The translations under genes were made by a program, and so were the position numbers. The notes under the pieces are model-generated. The model made no database searches. It worked only from the letters and a program-made list of their open reading frames with translations, and was not told where the DNA came from. From NCBI GenBank assembly GCA_041390905.1, contig JAWKPA010000013.1, forward strand, positions 1,302,001 through 1,366,000: a DNA stretch of 64,000 nucleotides, given 5' to 3'. Positions within the stretch are counted from its first letter, which is position 1; every line of letters starts with the position of its first letter. The stretch is from JACKCD01 sp041390905. Lineage in GTDB: Bacteria > Chloroflexota > Anaerolineae > Promineifilales > Promineifilaceae. Shown one piece after another: positions 18,439 through 27,006 of this stretch.

Positions 18439-18885
18439 CTACACACCCAAATCCCAAATTTGCTCACCATTCAAGATTTTATAGATTTGCTCCGGGAACT
18501 TATCCGCATCAAGCGGCTTGGCAATAAAACCATCAAAACCCGCCTGCTTAGCCTTTCGCATTTCCACGGCACTGCCCTGCGCCGTCACCACCACAACCAG
18601 CGTATGATGCAAATGGGGATTGCTACGCACTTGGCGCAACGCCTCATAACCATCCTCATGCGGTAAACCCAAATCCATCAGGATTAGGTCAACGCGGGGC
18701 ATCGTATTGGCAAACTCGACAACGCCCCAACCCGTTGTTTTCCATTCACACTTTTGTACACCCATAAAAGCCAACAAACGAGCAATGAGAACAAAGTTAG
18801 AAACGTTGTCCTCTACTACCAAAATATATGCGTCCTTCGGATCAATTTGAGGTTTATTTGTCACGGAGGAGGGAGAAGTATTCAT
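18439..18885 (-). CDS. Single-domain response regulator
   Basis: The 148-residue protein is a CheY-like receiver with an N-terminal tail of about 18 residues. Key residues are all present: E25/D26, phosphoacceptor D71 in LILMDLGLPHEDG, T101 and K123 in AKPLD. No DNA-binding output domain follows. It ends 47 bp upstream of the GAF-only protein and follows a second receiver gene after 13 bp, so all three are likely cotranscribed. Single-domain receivers of this kind act as phosphorelay shuttles or bind protein targets. Confidence 0.92.
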   Translation of the reverse strand: MNTSPSSVTNKPQIDPKDAYILVVEDNVSNFVLIARLLAFMGVQKCEWKTTGWGVVEFANTMPRVDLILMDLGLPHEDGYEALRQVRSNPHLHHTLVVVVTAQGSAVEMRKAKQAGFDGFIAKPLDADKFPEQIYKILNGEQIWDLGV

Positions 18886-18898
18886 AAAACCACCTTAT

Positions 18899-19270
18899 CT
18901 ACTCAAGATAACTCAAGATTTGCTCTGGCAAACTGTCTACATCAATAGGCTTGGCGATATAGCCGTTACACCCGGCAGCGATACATTTTTCTTGGTCATC
19001 CTTCAAGGCATGAGCTGTTAATGCCAAAATAGGAAGCTGTTTTTGATCATACGTTTTTCGCAGCTCACGAACCACTGTATAACCATCAATTTCAGGGAGA
19101 TTAATATCAACCAGGATTAAATCTGGAAGTTCGCTCTCAACACGTTTCAAACCGGTTTTACCATCAGGCACTAAATCAACCGTAATGCCGGCCGCCCTCA
19201 AAATGCGGTTCACCAGTTTTCGATTATCTTCATTGTCCTCAATATAGAGAACCTTTAGATCTCCTGTCAT
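18899..19270 (-). CDS. Single-domain response regulator (DivK-like)
   Basis: The 123-residue receiver has E11/D12, phosphoacceptor D55 in LILVDINLPEIDG, T85 and K107 in AKPID, and no output domain. Its sequence (VLYIEDNEDNRKLVNRIL, ILALTAHALKDDQEKCIAAGCNGYIAKPID) resembles DivK-type receivers and the N-terminal receiver of the kinase at 8561-9826. It is the first gene of the minus-strand signalling run, so the promoter of the island is probably in the 180 bp before ybaK. Confidence 0.92.
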   Translation of the reverse strand: MTGDLKVLYIEDNEDNRKLVNRILRAAGITVDLVPDGKTGLKRVESELPDLILVDINLPEIDGYTVVRELRKTYDQKQLPILALTAHALKDDQEKCIAAGCNGYIAKPIDVDSLPEQILSYLE

Positions 19271-19495
19271 TTGCTCTCTCTAACTTAAAACCAAACTTAT
19301 ATTGGAAGCTATCTACAATGAGACATCATCCTATAATAATTCACGAACCTTAAGATTTCCGTTAATTATACGCTAAAATAGACCTTATGATCGAAAACGG
19401 CCGTTTTACACGCCAAATTCACCAAGTTAAATGGCATTGTAACGGTTACTGTGCCGATTGCCAAAATTTTCAATAGCATAATGGTGGTTATGACA

Positions 19496-19975
19496 ATGAA
19501 GAAAACAGTGGTTATCCGATTATTAGAAGGAAAAAAAATAGCGCATCAAATTTGTGAATACCCCACAGGTATAACCGATGCCACAGAAGTTGCCCATAGG
19601 CTGGGGGTACCACCCGATCAGGTGTTCAAAACCCTGGTCGCCTATGAACAACCCGAAAAAAAGCTCCTAGTCATGATTCCAGCCAATAAACAGCTTGATT
19701 TGAAAAAACTGGCAAAAGTTGTTGGGGTCAAAAAGATGAAAATGGCAACCCACAAAGAAGCCGAGGCATTCACAGGGTTACAGGTGGGAGGAATTTCAGC
19801 CCTGGCACTGCTCAACCGGGGCTTCAAAATGCTGATGGCTCAAGAGGCCAGCCGCTTTGATGATGTGTTTGTTAGCGCAGCCGAGCGCGGCATCAACGTT
19901 AAAATTGGCGTCAAGGATTTACTCAAGCTGACCAATGCCCGCCTGGTGGATGTTGTAACGGAAGATGAAGCGTAA
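19496..19975 (+). CDS. ybaK: YbaK/EbsC-type Cys-tRNA(Pro)/Cys-tRNA(Cys) deacylase
   Basis: The protein removes mis-acylated cysteine from tRNA(Pro). Family features are the GVPPDQVFKTLVAY strand-helix, LLVMIPANKQLDLKKLAKVVGVKK, EAEAFTGLQVGGISALAL and the C-terminal VSAAERGINVKIGVKDLLKL. The frame is open from 19451, but the ATG at 19496 gives a normal start (MKKTVVIRLLEGKKIAHQI) and 159 residues. It lies tail-to-tail with the receiver gene at 19978, with only 2 bp between stops. An AACGGCCGTT copy lies upstream near 19394. Confidence 0.88.
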   Translation: MKKTVVIRLLEGKKIAHQICEYPTGITDATEVAHRLGVPPDQVFKTLVAYEQPEKKLLVMIPANKQLDLKKLAKVVGVKKMKMATHKEAEAFTGLQVGGISALALLNRGFKMLMAQEASRFDDVFVSAAERGINVKIGVKDLLKLTNARLVDVVTEDEA

Positions 19976-19977
19976 GC

Positions 19978-20385
19978 TCACGCTTTCTCAGCCAAATGCT
20001 GGATGGTGCGAACCAGTTTGGGAAAATCAAACGGCTTGGACAGAAAAACGGCGTTAACCTGTTCCAACACGTCGCGGGGGGGAGCAGGCCAGGCGCTAAC
20101 CAACACAAACGGCCGTTTTTCCCCCCTTGCCCGCAGTTCTGCCGCCAATTCAACCCCCGTCATCTGCGGCAAGCGTACATCAAAAAACAAAATATCCGCC
20201 TCAGCAAATTCAGGTTGGCACAGACTATCCAACAACGCCTCCCCACTCATATAAATGGGGCGCACCTTGATGCCAAACAAACCCAACCCTGAAACCAAAA
20301 GCTGGGCAATGCTCGGCTCATCTTCCACATAGGCAATCGTAATATCGCGTAATTTCTCTCGCTGCATATGACGTTCTAAATTCAC
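19978..20385 (-). CDS. Single-domain response regulator, divergent
   Basis: The 135-residue receiver has E21/D22, phosphoacceptor D69 in ILFFDVRLPQMTG, S97 in place of the usual T, and K117 in SKPFD. There is no output domain. M7 is an alternative start. It is separated from the main signalling run by ybaK and lies just downstream of the large subtilase gene in the opposite transcriptional unit order. An AACGGCCGTT copy encodes KRPF just before the switch strand. Confidence 0.88.
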   Translation of the reverse strand: MNLERHMQREKLRDITIAYVEDEPSIAQLLVSGLGLFGIKVRPIYMSGEALLDSLCQPEFAEADILFFDVRLPQMTGVELAAELRARGEKRPFVLVSAWPAPPRDVLEQVNAVFLSKPFDFPKLVRTIQHLAEKA

Positions 20386-20504
20386 TCCAGATCAATCAAA
20401 AATAATAGTACCAGAGTACCATACAATTTGCCTTTTGGCGACTATCCCTGGCAAAGTCTCACCAAAATCACACCGGTATAGACAACTTCAATAGGGAAAC
20501 GTGA

Positions 20505-23500
20505 TTATAAAGGTTTATGCCACGCTGCCAAAGGAAAATAATATTGATATGGCGGCAGATGAAGCTGTAGCTGCTTGATAACTGGCTGTGTCAAGCCATC
20601 ATCCACAACGGCCGTTCCTGCCAACCACACATCCACACGCGGCGTATAGGTCAGCACAATCGTTGTCGTCACGGTGTCACCCAAAGCCAGCCCCACCTGC
20701 CAACTAACCCGATGCTGTTTCAATGTCACCGTACCACTGCTGCTGTGCAGGGTGTCGGTGATGGGGCTGGCGGCATCTGGCAAGCGGAGTTCGATTTGGG
20801 CGTTGGCAGCAGCCAAACCACTATTGCTCACCACCAGGGTGTAAGTCAGGGTGGGGCTGGGGGTGTCGGTGGCAGCAACGGCCGTTAATGCCACCCCCCG
20901 CAAATCCGGCGCATCCAGCCACACCGTCGCCGTCCGCGTCAGCACAACCCCATCCAGACCATCGGCCAACTGCACCACATTGACCAGAGGAGAGTTCACA
21001 ACCGGCAACCCACCGCCGCGCAGGAACATCAAAGATTTCGTAGATTCATCCGTGTTCTTCCGTGTTCTTTCGTGTCCACTTTCCGCCACCGCCACCTGGG
21101 GAATAGCCTGATAGCGAATCTGGTGGCTGCCGCTCACCACCCCTTGCCACGTCAACTGGTTGGTAACCGCATCATACACCGCCCCGCCCGTAAGGGTTTC
21201 TGGCAGCAGCGTCAATCCCGACGGCAGCGTGTTGGTCAACCGCAGCGTGCGCGTGGGAGCCACGCTGGGCAGCGTCAGGACATAGGTACGCGGCTCGCCC
21301 GGCGCACCCGTTTGGCTGTCCACCACAAAGGCAGCGTCGCCCCAGTTGGAAAGCCAGCCCAAGGCGCTACCCAGCAGGGCTGGCTGGGCGGTCAGGGGCA
21401 TCGTTTCCAGCGGCACATCCCAGAAAACAGCCCGCCAGCCCTCCCCTTTTCGCGCCACGCCGGCCGGTGTACCCTGGTTGTGCCACAAAAACGGCATCGT
21501 TCCCGGTGCCAAAATCAGCCCGTCGCTAAAGTTTTGGTAAGCCACGGCCTTATAATCCAGCGGCAGCGGGCCGGCCAACGCAGGCGGCAACCCTAACGCA
21601 GGGTCGGGATAAACGGCCGTTGGCGTAATGCTCTCACTCTGACTGATGATGCCAAAATAATTCAGCGTCAGTGGTGTGTGCAGGTTGTAGTAGAGATAGT
21701 CCTGGCTGTTGAGGAACAAACGGCCGTTTTGCGCCAAATAATCAGTCAGCAATTGATTCTCCACCCGCGTCACCGGGGCAAACCAGTCATAGCCAGTAAA
21801 CCAGAAAACGTAGTCGTATTGTTCCAGCAAATGAAGCGTAGGGCTGCCACGCACCGCCGGGCTGCCGCCAATCTCCCACACGTCAGGCACCACGCCGTTG
21901 GCGGCCAGTGCCGCCAAAAAAGTGGGCTGCTGGTCATACCAGCGGTCGTCGTCCACCAGCAAAAAGCGGCCGGGAGTTTTGTGATGAATGGGGAGTTCCC
22001 TGCGATTACTGGGGTTTTGGCGGGAAACGGCCGTTAACACCATCCCGTTTTCCACATCCCGCCCCACATCCGGCGGCACCGCCAGCCGCAGCACCGTTTC
22101 CCCCATTTGGCACGGCCCCAGCGTCAGCGTCGGCGTCAGTAGCGTTGTCGGCCAACCGCTGCCGCTGGGCAAAATATCAAACGTCTCCGTCACCGTCTCG
22201 CTCAAATTCCGCACAGTGATGGTGTACACCAGTTCATCCCCGGCAATGGCAAAATCATCCACGCTGCCGGGCGTAAGCTGCAAACCCTGCACCACCAGCG
22301 GGTTGGCAAAGTGGGCAAAGCTGCGCCGCAGCAACTCGGCGCGGTCATCGGCGCGGCGCACCCCCTCCAGCCCAAAGCCGAGATAAATAATTTGGTAGGG
22401 GGCGCAATGCCCCGCCAGCAGCCCAGCGTTGTGGCCGTCGTCATAGCGAAAGACGGGGCGCGTCAGCACGTTTTCACGCAGGCGGCTGTTGTCGGGGGTA
22501 AACTGGTTGTCGGCACTGTCACTGCCATTCAGATCCAGCTTTATCCCGGCAAAGGGGGTGGCAGGCAGGCTGGAAACGGCCGTTTCTCCCGCTTGCTCCC
22601 CATCAAACAACGCCCCTAAATCGCGGAAAAACCACGGCTGCGTACCAAACCCTTGCCCATCGTAATAGGCCACGTTTTCGCCGCTAATCAGCAAATTGCC
22701 CCCTGTTTTCAAATAATCGGTGATGACATCGTTGGCCGCCACCCGCCCCGGCGCGTCATGGGGGGCCGACCAAATGACCACATCGTAGGGTTGAACCTGT
22801 GCCAGCGTCGGCACATCGGCAAATGGGTCGCGGATAGTGGCGGTGTCGTGGGCAAAACCAGCCGCCAGCAGCGCCTCGTCGTAATAGCGGGCATAGCTCT
22901 GGTAATACCATTGGCCGCTGTCAATCAGCAGCACGGTGGGGGCAGCGGCCAGGTCAAAATCACGGGTGATGGTTTGACCGACGGCCAGCGTGAGCGATGC
23001 CTTGCCCAGTTCATGGCCGCGTGCCTTCACCACAAGCTGATAGCTGCCGTCGGGCAGGGTGAGGGCATAACGGCCGTTTTCATCCGTCTGCACCACCATC
23101 GGCAACCCCACCACCTGCACCGTCGCCGTAATCGGCCGGCCGCCGCTGCGAATTTGCCCCTGCACCGTGCCACTCGGTAAGGGAGCCAGGTTCAAATTAG
23201 CAACGGCCGTTTGCCCCGCCTGCACCGTCGCGCTGGTCTGGGCAGAGACATAGCCAAAGGGGGCAGCAGCAACGGTGTAGGAACCAGCCGCCAGCGGCCA
23301 ATCAAATTGCCCGTTATCGTTGCTGTGCAGCGGCAAGGTCGCACCGCTGGGGGTAGTGAGGGTTAGCGGCGCGTTGGGCAGCGGCAGACCATCGCCGCGT
23401 ACGGTGCCGCGCAACCGCCCGGTGGCAAGCTGGCTGGCAACGGCGGCATAGGCATCGAGCCGCCCCCAGCCGCTGTCCATGTTGGGATGGGTGGGGGCAA

Positions 23501-24818
23501 TGGCAACGGCCGTTTGTTGCAACACAGCGGTCACATCATCGGGCGACAGGGTGGGGTTGGCCGAGAGCAGCAGTGCGGCTGCGCCAGTGACGTGGGGCGC
23601 GGCCATGGAGGTGCCAAGAAAGGTGCGGTACTGGTTATCGGGGAAGGTGGAAAAAACGGCCGTTCCCGGTGCCACCAACTGCGGCTTGGGATCGCTGCTA
23701 AACGGTGAGGGGCCACGGCTGGAAAACCAGGCCAGGGCGTCAATGTCGTCGCTGGCACCCACGGCCAGCGTGGTGGGGTAGCTGGCTGGTGCGCCGATGG
23801 TTTGCGGGAAGGGGCCGTCGTTGCCACTGGAAAAAACGGGTAAAATGCCGCCCGCCCGCAGCGCGGCCAAATCGTCTATAAACAGATCGAGGTGGCCTTC
23901 GCCCGACCAGGAGCCGTTGACAATATCGGGGGCGAGGCCAGGGTTGCCGCCGGGTGCCAGCAGCCATTCAAACCCGGCGTGGACGGCACTGACGAGGATG
24001 AGGCCATCGGGGTTAGCGATGTTGACGGCAATCCAGCGGGCAGCGGGGGCGACGCCGATGCCGTTTTGCCCAACGGCCGTTCCCGCGACGTGGGTGCCAT
24101 GCCCCACCACGTCGGTGGGCTGGCGCAGCAACGGGTTGCCAGGTGAGTACCAACTGGTGCGGTGGTCAACCGTGCCATCGGTATTCAGACCGCGATAAGT
24201 TGGGCGAAGCTGGGGGTGGTTCCAATCCACGCCGCTGTCCATAATGGCAACCACCACCCCCTCGCCGCGCACACCCAGCCCATCCCACACTAATGGTGCG
24301 CCGATGCGTTCTACGCCCCAGGTGGGTAAAACGGCCGTTTCTGTCACCGGGGCGGCGGGTTCTGGCACGTTGGCAGGGGGGACAAAGCCATCAAAGGCGA
24401 CATCGGCCACGATGCGGCTGACGCTGGGCAGGGCGGCAATGGCGGGCAGGGCGGCGGGGTCTACGGTGGCGGCAATGGCGTTGATAACCCAGAAGGGGTG
24501 AATGGCGGAGACGAGGCCGGCTTGCTGCTGCTGGGTAAGTAAATGGCGGAGAGGGGTTTGGGTGGAAACGGCCGTTTGCTGCAGACTTTCCACCACAGCC
24601 TGGCGCTGTGCCAGTCGGCTACCGCCGCGCTGCGGCTGCAATTCGGCTCGCTGCTGGAGATAGATGATGACAGGAACGGGGTTGGGACTTTGGGCGAGGG
24701 TGGGGTCGTATTTGTCGGCGGTGGCGGAAACGGCCGTTGGCGACCACGCCAGAAATACAGCCAGCAGCGTGAGCGGGGCAAAAGTGGCGAGCAGCAAAGT
24801 GAGCAAACGCTGTTTCAT
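20505..24818 (-). CDS. Large secreted S8 (subtilisin-like) serine protease
   Basis: The start is taken at the ATG at 24818 because it begins a signal peptide (MKQRLLTLLLATFAPLTLLA) and avoids overlap with the upstream gene; the open frame begins at 24905. The mature 1437-residue protein has a propeptide-like region, then the catalytic triad D194 (AIMDSGVDWNH), H240 (GHGTHVAGT) and S404 (GTSMAAPHV). Two carboxypeptidase-regulatory-like beta domains follow, then long beta-rich DUF11-like regions and the end YYFPLAAW. Residues about 1245-1262 (HERTRKNTDES) derive from a dispersed repeat. It is paralogous to the subtilase at 26947. About 14 AACGGCCGTT copies lie within it. Confidence 0.93.
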   Translation of the reverse strand: MKQRLLTLLLATFAPLTLLAVFLAWSPTAVSATADKYDPTLAQSPNPVPVIIYLQQRAELQPQRGGSRLAQRQAVVESLQQTAVSTQTPLRHLLTQQQQAGLVSAIHPFWVINAIAATVDPAALPAIAALPSVSRIVADVAFDGFVPPANVPEPAAPVTETAVLPTWGVERIGAPLVWDGLGVRGEGVVVAIMDSGVDWNHPQLRPTYRGLNTDGTVDHRTSWYSPGNPLLRQPTDVVGHGTHVAGTAVGQNGIGVAPAARWIAVNIANPDGLILVSAVHAGFEWLLAPGGNPGLAPDIVNGSWSGEGHLDLFIDDLAALRAGGILPVFSSGNDGPFPQTIGAPASYPTTLAVGASDDIDALAWFSSRGPSPFSSDPKPQLVAPGTAVFSTFPDNQYRTFLGTSMAAPHVTGAAALLLSANPTLSPDDVTAVLQQTAVAIAPTHPNMDSGWGRLDAYAAVASQLATGRLRGTVRGDGLPLPNAPLTLTTPSGATLPLHSNDNGQFDWPLAAGSYTVAAAPFGYVSAQTSATVQAGQTAVANLNLAPLPSGTVQGQIRSGGRPITATVQVVGLPMVVQTDENGRYALTLPDGSYQLVVKARGHELGKASLTLAVGQTITRDFDLAAAPTVLLIDSGQWYYQSYARYYDEALLAAGFAHDTATIRDPFADVPTLAQVQPYDVVIWSAPHDAPGRVAANDVITDYLKTGGNLLISGENVAYYDGQGFGTQPWFFRDLGALFDGEQAGETAVSSLPATPFAGIKLDLNGSDSADNQFTPDNSRLRENVLTRPVFRYDDGHNAGLLAGHCAPYQIIYLGFGLEGVRRADDRAELLRRSFAHFANPLVVQGLQLTPGSVDDFAIAGDELVYTITVRNLSETVTETFDILPSGSGWPTTLLTPTLTLGPCQMGETVLRLAVPPDVGRDVENGMVLTAVSRQNPSNRRELPIHHKTPGRFLLVDDDRWYDQQPTFLAALAANGVVPDVWEIGGSPAVRGSPTLHLLEQYDYVFWFTGYDWFAPVTRVENQLLTDYLAQNGRLFLNSQDYLYYNLHTPLTLNYFGIISQSESITPTAVYPDPALGLPPALAGPLPLDYKAVAYQNFSDGLILAPGTMPFLWHNQGTPAGVARKGEGWRAVFWDVPLETMPLTAQPALLGSALGWLSNWGDAAFVVDSQTGAPGEPRTYVLTLPSVAPTRTLRLTNTLPSGLTLLPETLTGGAVYDAVTNQLTWQGVVSGSHQIRYQAIPQVAVAESGHERTRKNTDESTKSLMFLRGGGLPVVNSPLVNVVQLADGLDGVVLTRTATVWLDAPDLRGVALTAVAATDTPSPTLTYTLVVSNSGLAAANAQIELRLPDAASPITDTLHSSSGTVTLKQHRVSWQVGLALGDTVTTTIVLTYTPRVDVWLAGTAVVDDGLTQPVIKQLQLHLPPYQYYFPLAAWHKPL
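21031..21083. repeat. CACGGACGAACACGGATGA-family repeat inside the subtilase gene
   Basis: TTCGTAGATTCATCCGTGTT, CTTCCGTGTTC and TTTCGTGTCC match the intergenic copy at 45163-45222 (reverse strand), including the shared CGTAGA lead. It is translated in frame as HERTRKNTDES. Confidence 0.8.
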
Positions 24819-24856
24819 GGAACGTATTGTACAGCAATCTGGGTCGCAGAGAAGAG

Positions 24857-26584
24857 CTATCGCAGCGTACTTAATTCCACATAGCGAGCCATAGCGCATC
24901 GCCACAACGCCTGGCGCAGTGCTTCACCCACCAAATCCTGCCGATGGGTTAAGGTTTCCAAATGTCTGGCCAGAATGTCATCATCCAACGCGCTTCTCAC
25001 CCAGTTGGCAAAATCATCACGCTGATGATGGTATTCAATACATGCCAGTGGCAACTGCAGCAGCAGTTCCTTAAACTCAAACAGGCTGGCGGCCTCTACA
25101 CCCAAATAGGTCTTGTCGGTGCGGAAGTAAAAACGCTTATGCTTGGGCAACGGCATGTCGAGATATTTGTATAGATGCCGAATGTGGGGAATGCGCCGCG
25201 CTGAGGGACGCAGCCGCACCTGTTGCTGCCCGCAAAGCCAAATGTGGCTGTTGGGCGTTTGGGCCAACGCCGTAGCATCTGGCAGTTGCGTAATGGAGGA
25301 GATGGCGGCCAGTGCTTCCTCGTCGGTGAGCCGCGAGACAAGGCAGCAGGTCAGCGCGTCCAGCACCTGCTCTTCCAACCTGTCTGGGCGATAGGAGACA
25401 AAAGCCCAGCCACCATCGGCCAGCATGGGCAACAAGACGTCAAACACGTCATTGCCGCTGGGCGGCAAAAAGTATTGGGCTTCTTCCAGCACAATCCATT
25501 GGGGACGAAATTTGTGTTTTTTAAGCGGCTGTAGGGCGTGGAACAATTCTACCAAATAGGTGCCGCGCTGCTCGTGCGGGTATTGGCACAGGTCTAGCAC
25601 AACGGAGTTGGAGGCTTCGGCCAGCAGCAAGACAACGGTGGCGGGCGACGGCAGGGTCGTCTCATCACCGCTAAGGGCAATGATCCCCGGCAAGCTGCCC
25701 AGACCACGAAAATCTCCTTCGGGGTCAAGGAGTAAAACCTGGTAGCCAGCAACGTGCATGCCTTCGGCCAGCAGGCCAGTTACCCAGGATTTGCCACTAT
25801 GGGAATCGCCGAAAACGCCAATGTTGCTGTTGGTAAGCATGGTCGCGGACAGCAAGACTGATTTGCCGTTTTCATCAGTGCCGAGCAGAATGGAGCGGTC
25901 GGGTCGGGTGGGGATGGTTAAGGGAGCATCGTTTTGCCAATAGGTTTCCAGGGTATGCTGCACACCGGCCGGCCCAGGCTTTGCCGCCACAAAGTCAGCA
26001 ACACTCAACAAGCTGGGTACAGCATCAGCCACCGCAATGCCGACTTCACACACCTGGAAAAGTGCCAAATCGTTCTCGCCATCGCCAAAACAGGCTACAT
26101 TGCGCGGGGAAAAGCCACACAGTTCCAGCAAACGAACTAGCCCGGTACCTTTGGATGTTCCTGGTGGCAAAATCATTAGTGCGCCTTTGTTATGAACGAT
26201 GACAACATCGTTGCCTGTTTCGGCCAGCAGTTGCCAAACCATGGCCTCGTGGTCTGTCCAGGTGGAAGCAATGGCAACGCCGCGTTCCAAAGGCATGTTG
26301 GTTTTTTCCAGTGCTTGAATCAGTCGTGCATTAACGTAGCCAAAAGGGAGATATAGCTCCTGGCTTGCCATGTGTTCCAGCACAGCACCATTTTCCCAGG
26401 CAATGCCGGTAAACAGCTCTGCCAGCGACCCCAAATCCAGGCTGCCGTAGCGTCGTCCCGTAACCAAAAAGAGAACGCAACCCGCCAGTTTTAGTTGTTC
26501 TAACACATGGCATAAGGTTGCAGGAACCTGACCGTTTTCGGCCAGTGTACCGTCGTAGTCAAATGCCAACACTTTTTGTCGCAT
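24857..26584 (-). CDS. HAD-family phosphatase fused to an HerA/DUF87-like ATPase
   Basis: The start is set at the ATG at 26584 (MRQKVLAFDYDGTLAENG) because it opens the HAD motif I; the frame runs upstream to 26770 without homology. Residues 1-220 form a HAD-IIB/Cof-type hydrolase with D9/D11 and motif IV CFGDGENDLALF (about 166-178). Residues about 240-510 form an ATPase with Walker A GDSHSGKS (259-266), VLLLDPEGDF, and Walker B WIVLEEAQYF (E367/E368). The helical C-terminus of about 90 residues is unrecognised. Phosphatase and ATPase activity are predicted; the biological role is unknown. No AACGGCCGTT copy occurs in it, unlike the gene on either side. Confidence 0.82.
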   Translation of the reverse strand: MRQKVLAFDYDGTLAENGQVPATLCHVLEQLKLAGCVLFLVTGRRYGSLDLGSLAELFTGIAWENGAVLEHMASQELYLPFGYVNARLIQALEKTNMPLERGVAIASTWTDHEAMVWQLLAETGNDVVIVHNKGALMILPPGTSKGTGLVRLLELCGFSPRNVACFGDGENDLALFQVCEVGIAVADAVPSLLSVADFVAAKPGPAGVQHTLETYWQNDAPLTIPTRPDRSILLGTDENGKSVLLSATMLTNSNIGVFGDSHSGKSWVTGLLAEGMHVAGYQVLLLDPEGDFRGLGSLPGIIALSGDETTLPSPATVVLLLAEASNSVVLDLCQYPHEQRGTYLVELFHALQPLKKHKFRPQWIVLEEAQYFLPPSGNDVFDVLLPMLADGGWAFVSYRPDRLEEQVLDALTCCLVSRLTDEEALAAISSITQLPDATALAQTPNSHIWLCGQQQVRLRPSARRIPHIRHLYKYLDMPLPKHKRFYFRTDKTYLGVEAASLFEFKELLLQLPLACIEYHHQRDDFANWVRSALDDDILARHLETLTHRQDLVGEALRQALWRCAMARYVELSTLR

Positions 26585-26719
26585 TATTGTCACTCCATTT
26601 TCTAATGCTAGGTGGGGAAGCAGGATTGAGACGGAAATGATTGCCAGCAGTCTGTGTACTCTCCAATGCTCGTTTGCACAATGCCCCATACCAACACAAT
26701 AATCAGCCACAGGCCAGGA

Positions 26720-27006
26720 CAATAGTGGCAAACGACATGGCTCCTGGGTGAGATTTGTCACTAGAACCAACGCGCTTGTTGGGGGATACTATAGGTGAAC
26801 TTGGTAGGCTTTGCGGTCGGGAGTCAGTGTACCGTGAACAAGTTTACCGTTCTTGTTTCTTCTCCCTCACCGCTACCTCTTGTCACCCGTAGAAATTTGT
26901 TGAGCGCACGGAAGCAACATTCCTTCCCTTGCTCGGAGGGCGAACGTTGACAGCTAATCGTTTGCTACACGCAGAACAAAACGGCCGTTTTTATCTCCCG
27001 TGGGGG
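26720..27006 (+). repeat. Duplicated upstream-plus-leader block, copy 1
   Basis: About 287 bp here match 28664-28952 almost base for base, from CAATAGTGGCAAACGACATGG through the ribosome binding site to the codons for NRL-HAEQNGRF. Copy 1 leads into the subtilase at 26947. The gap 26585-26946 holds this block and otherwise nothing I could assign. Confidence 0.9.
26935..26949 (+). promoter_or_regulatory. Ribosome binding site and TTG start of the second subtilase
   Basis: GGAGGG (26935-26940) lies 6 bases before TTG at 26947. The duplicated block upstream of the PA14 gene shows the same layout, with GGAGGG at 28879-28884 and TTG at 28892. This makes the TTG at 26947 a better start than the TTG at 26929. 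Confidence 0.75.

Noticed and set aside
20505..24905. Earlier start of the large subtilase at 24905
   Set aside because: It would overlap the upstream gene by 49 bp, and the residues before the signal peptide show no homology; the ATG at 24818 begins a clean signal peptide.
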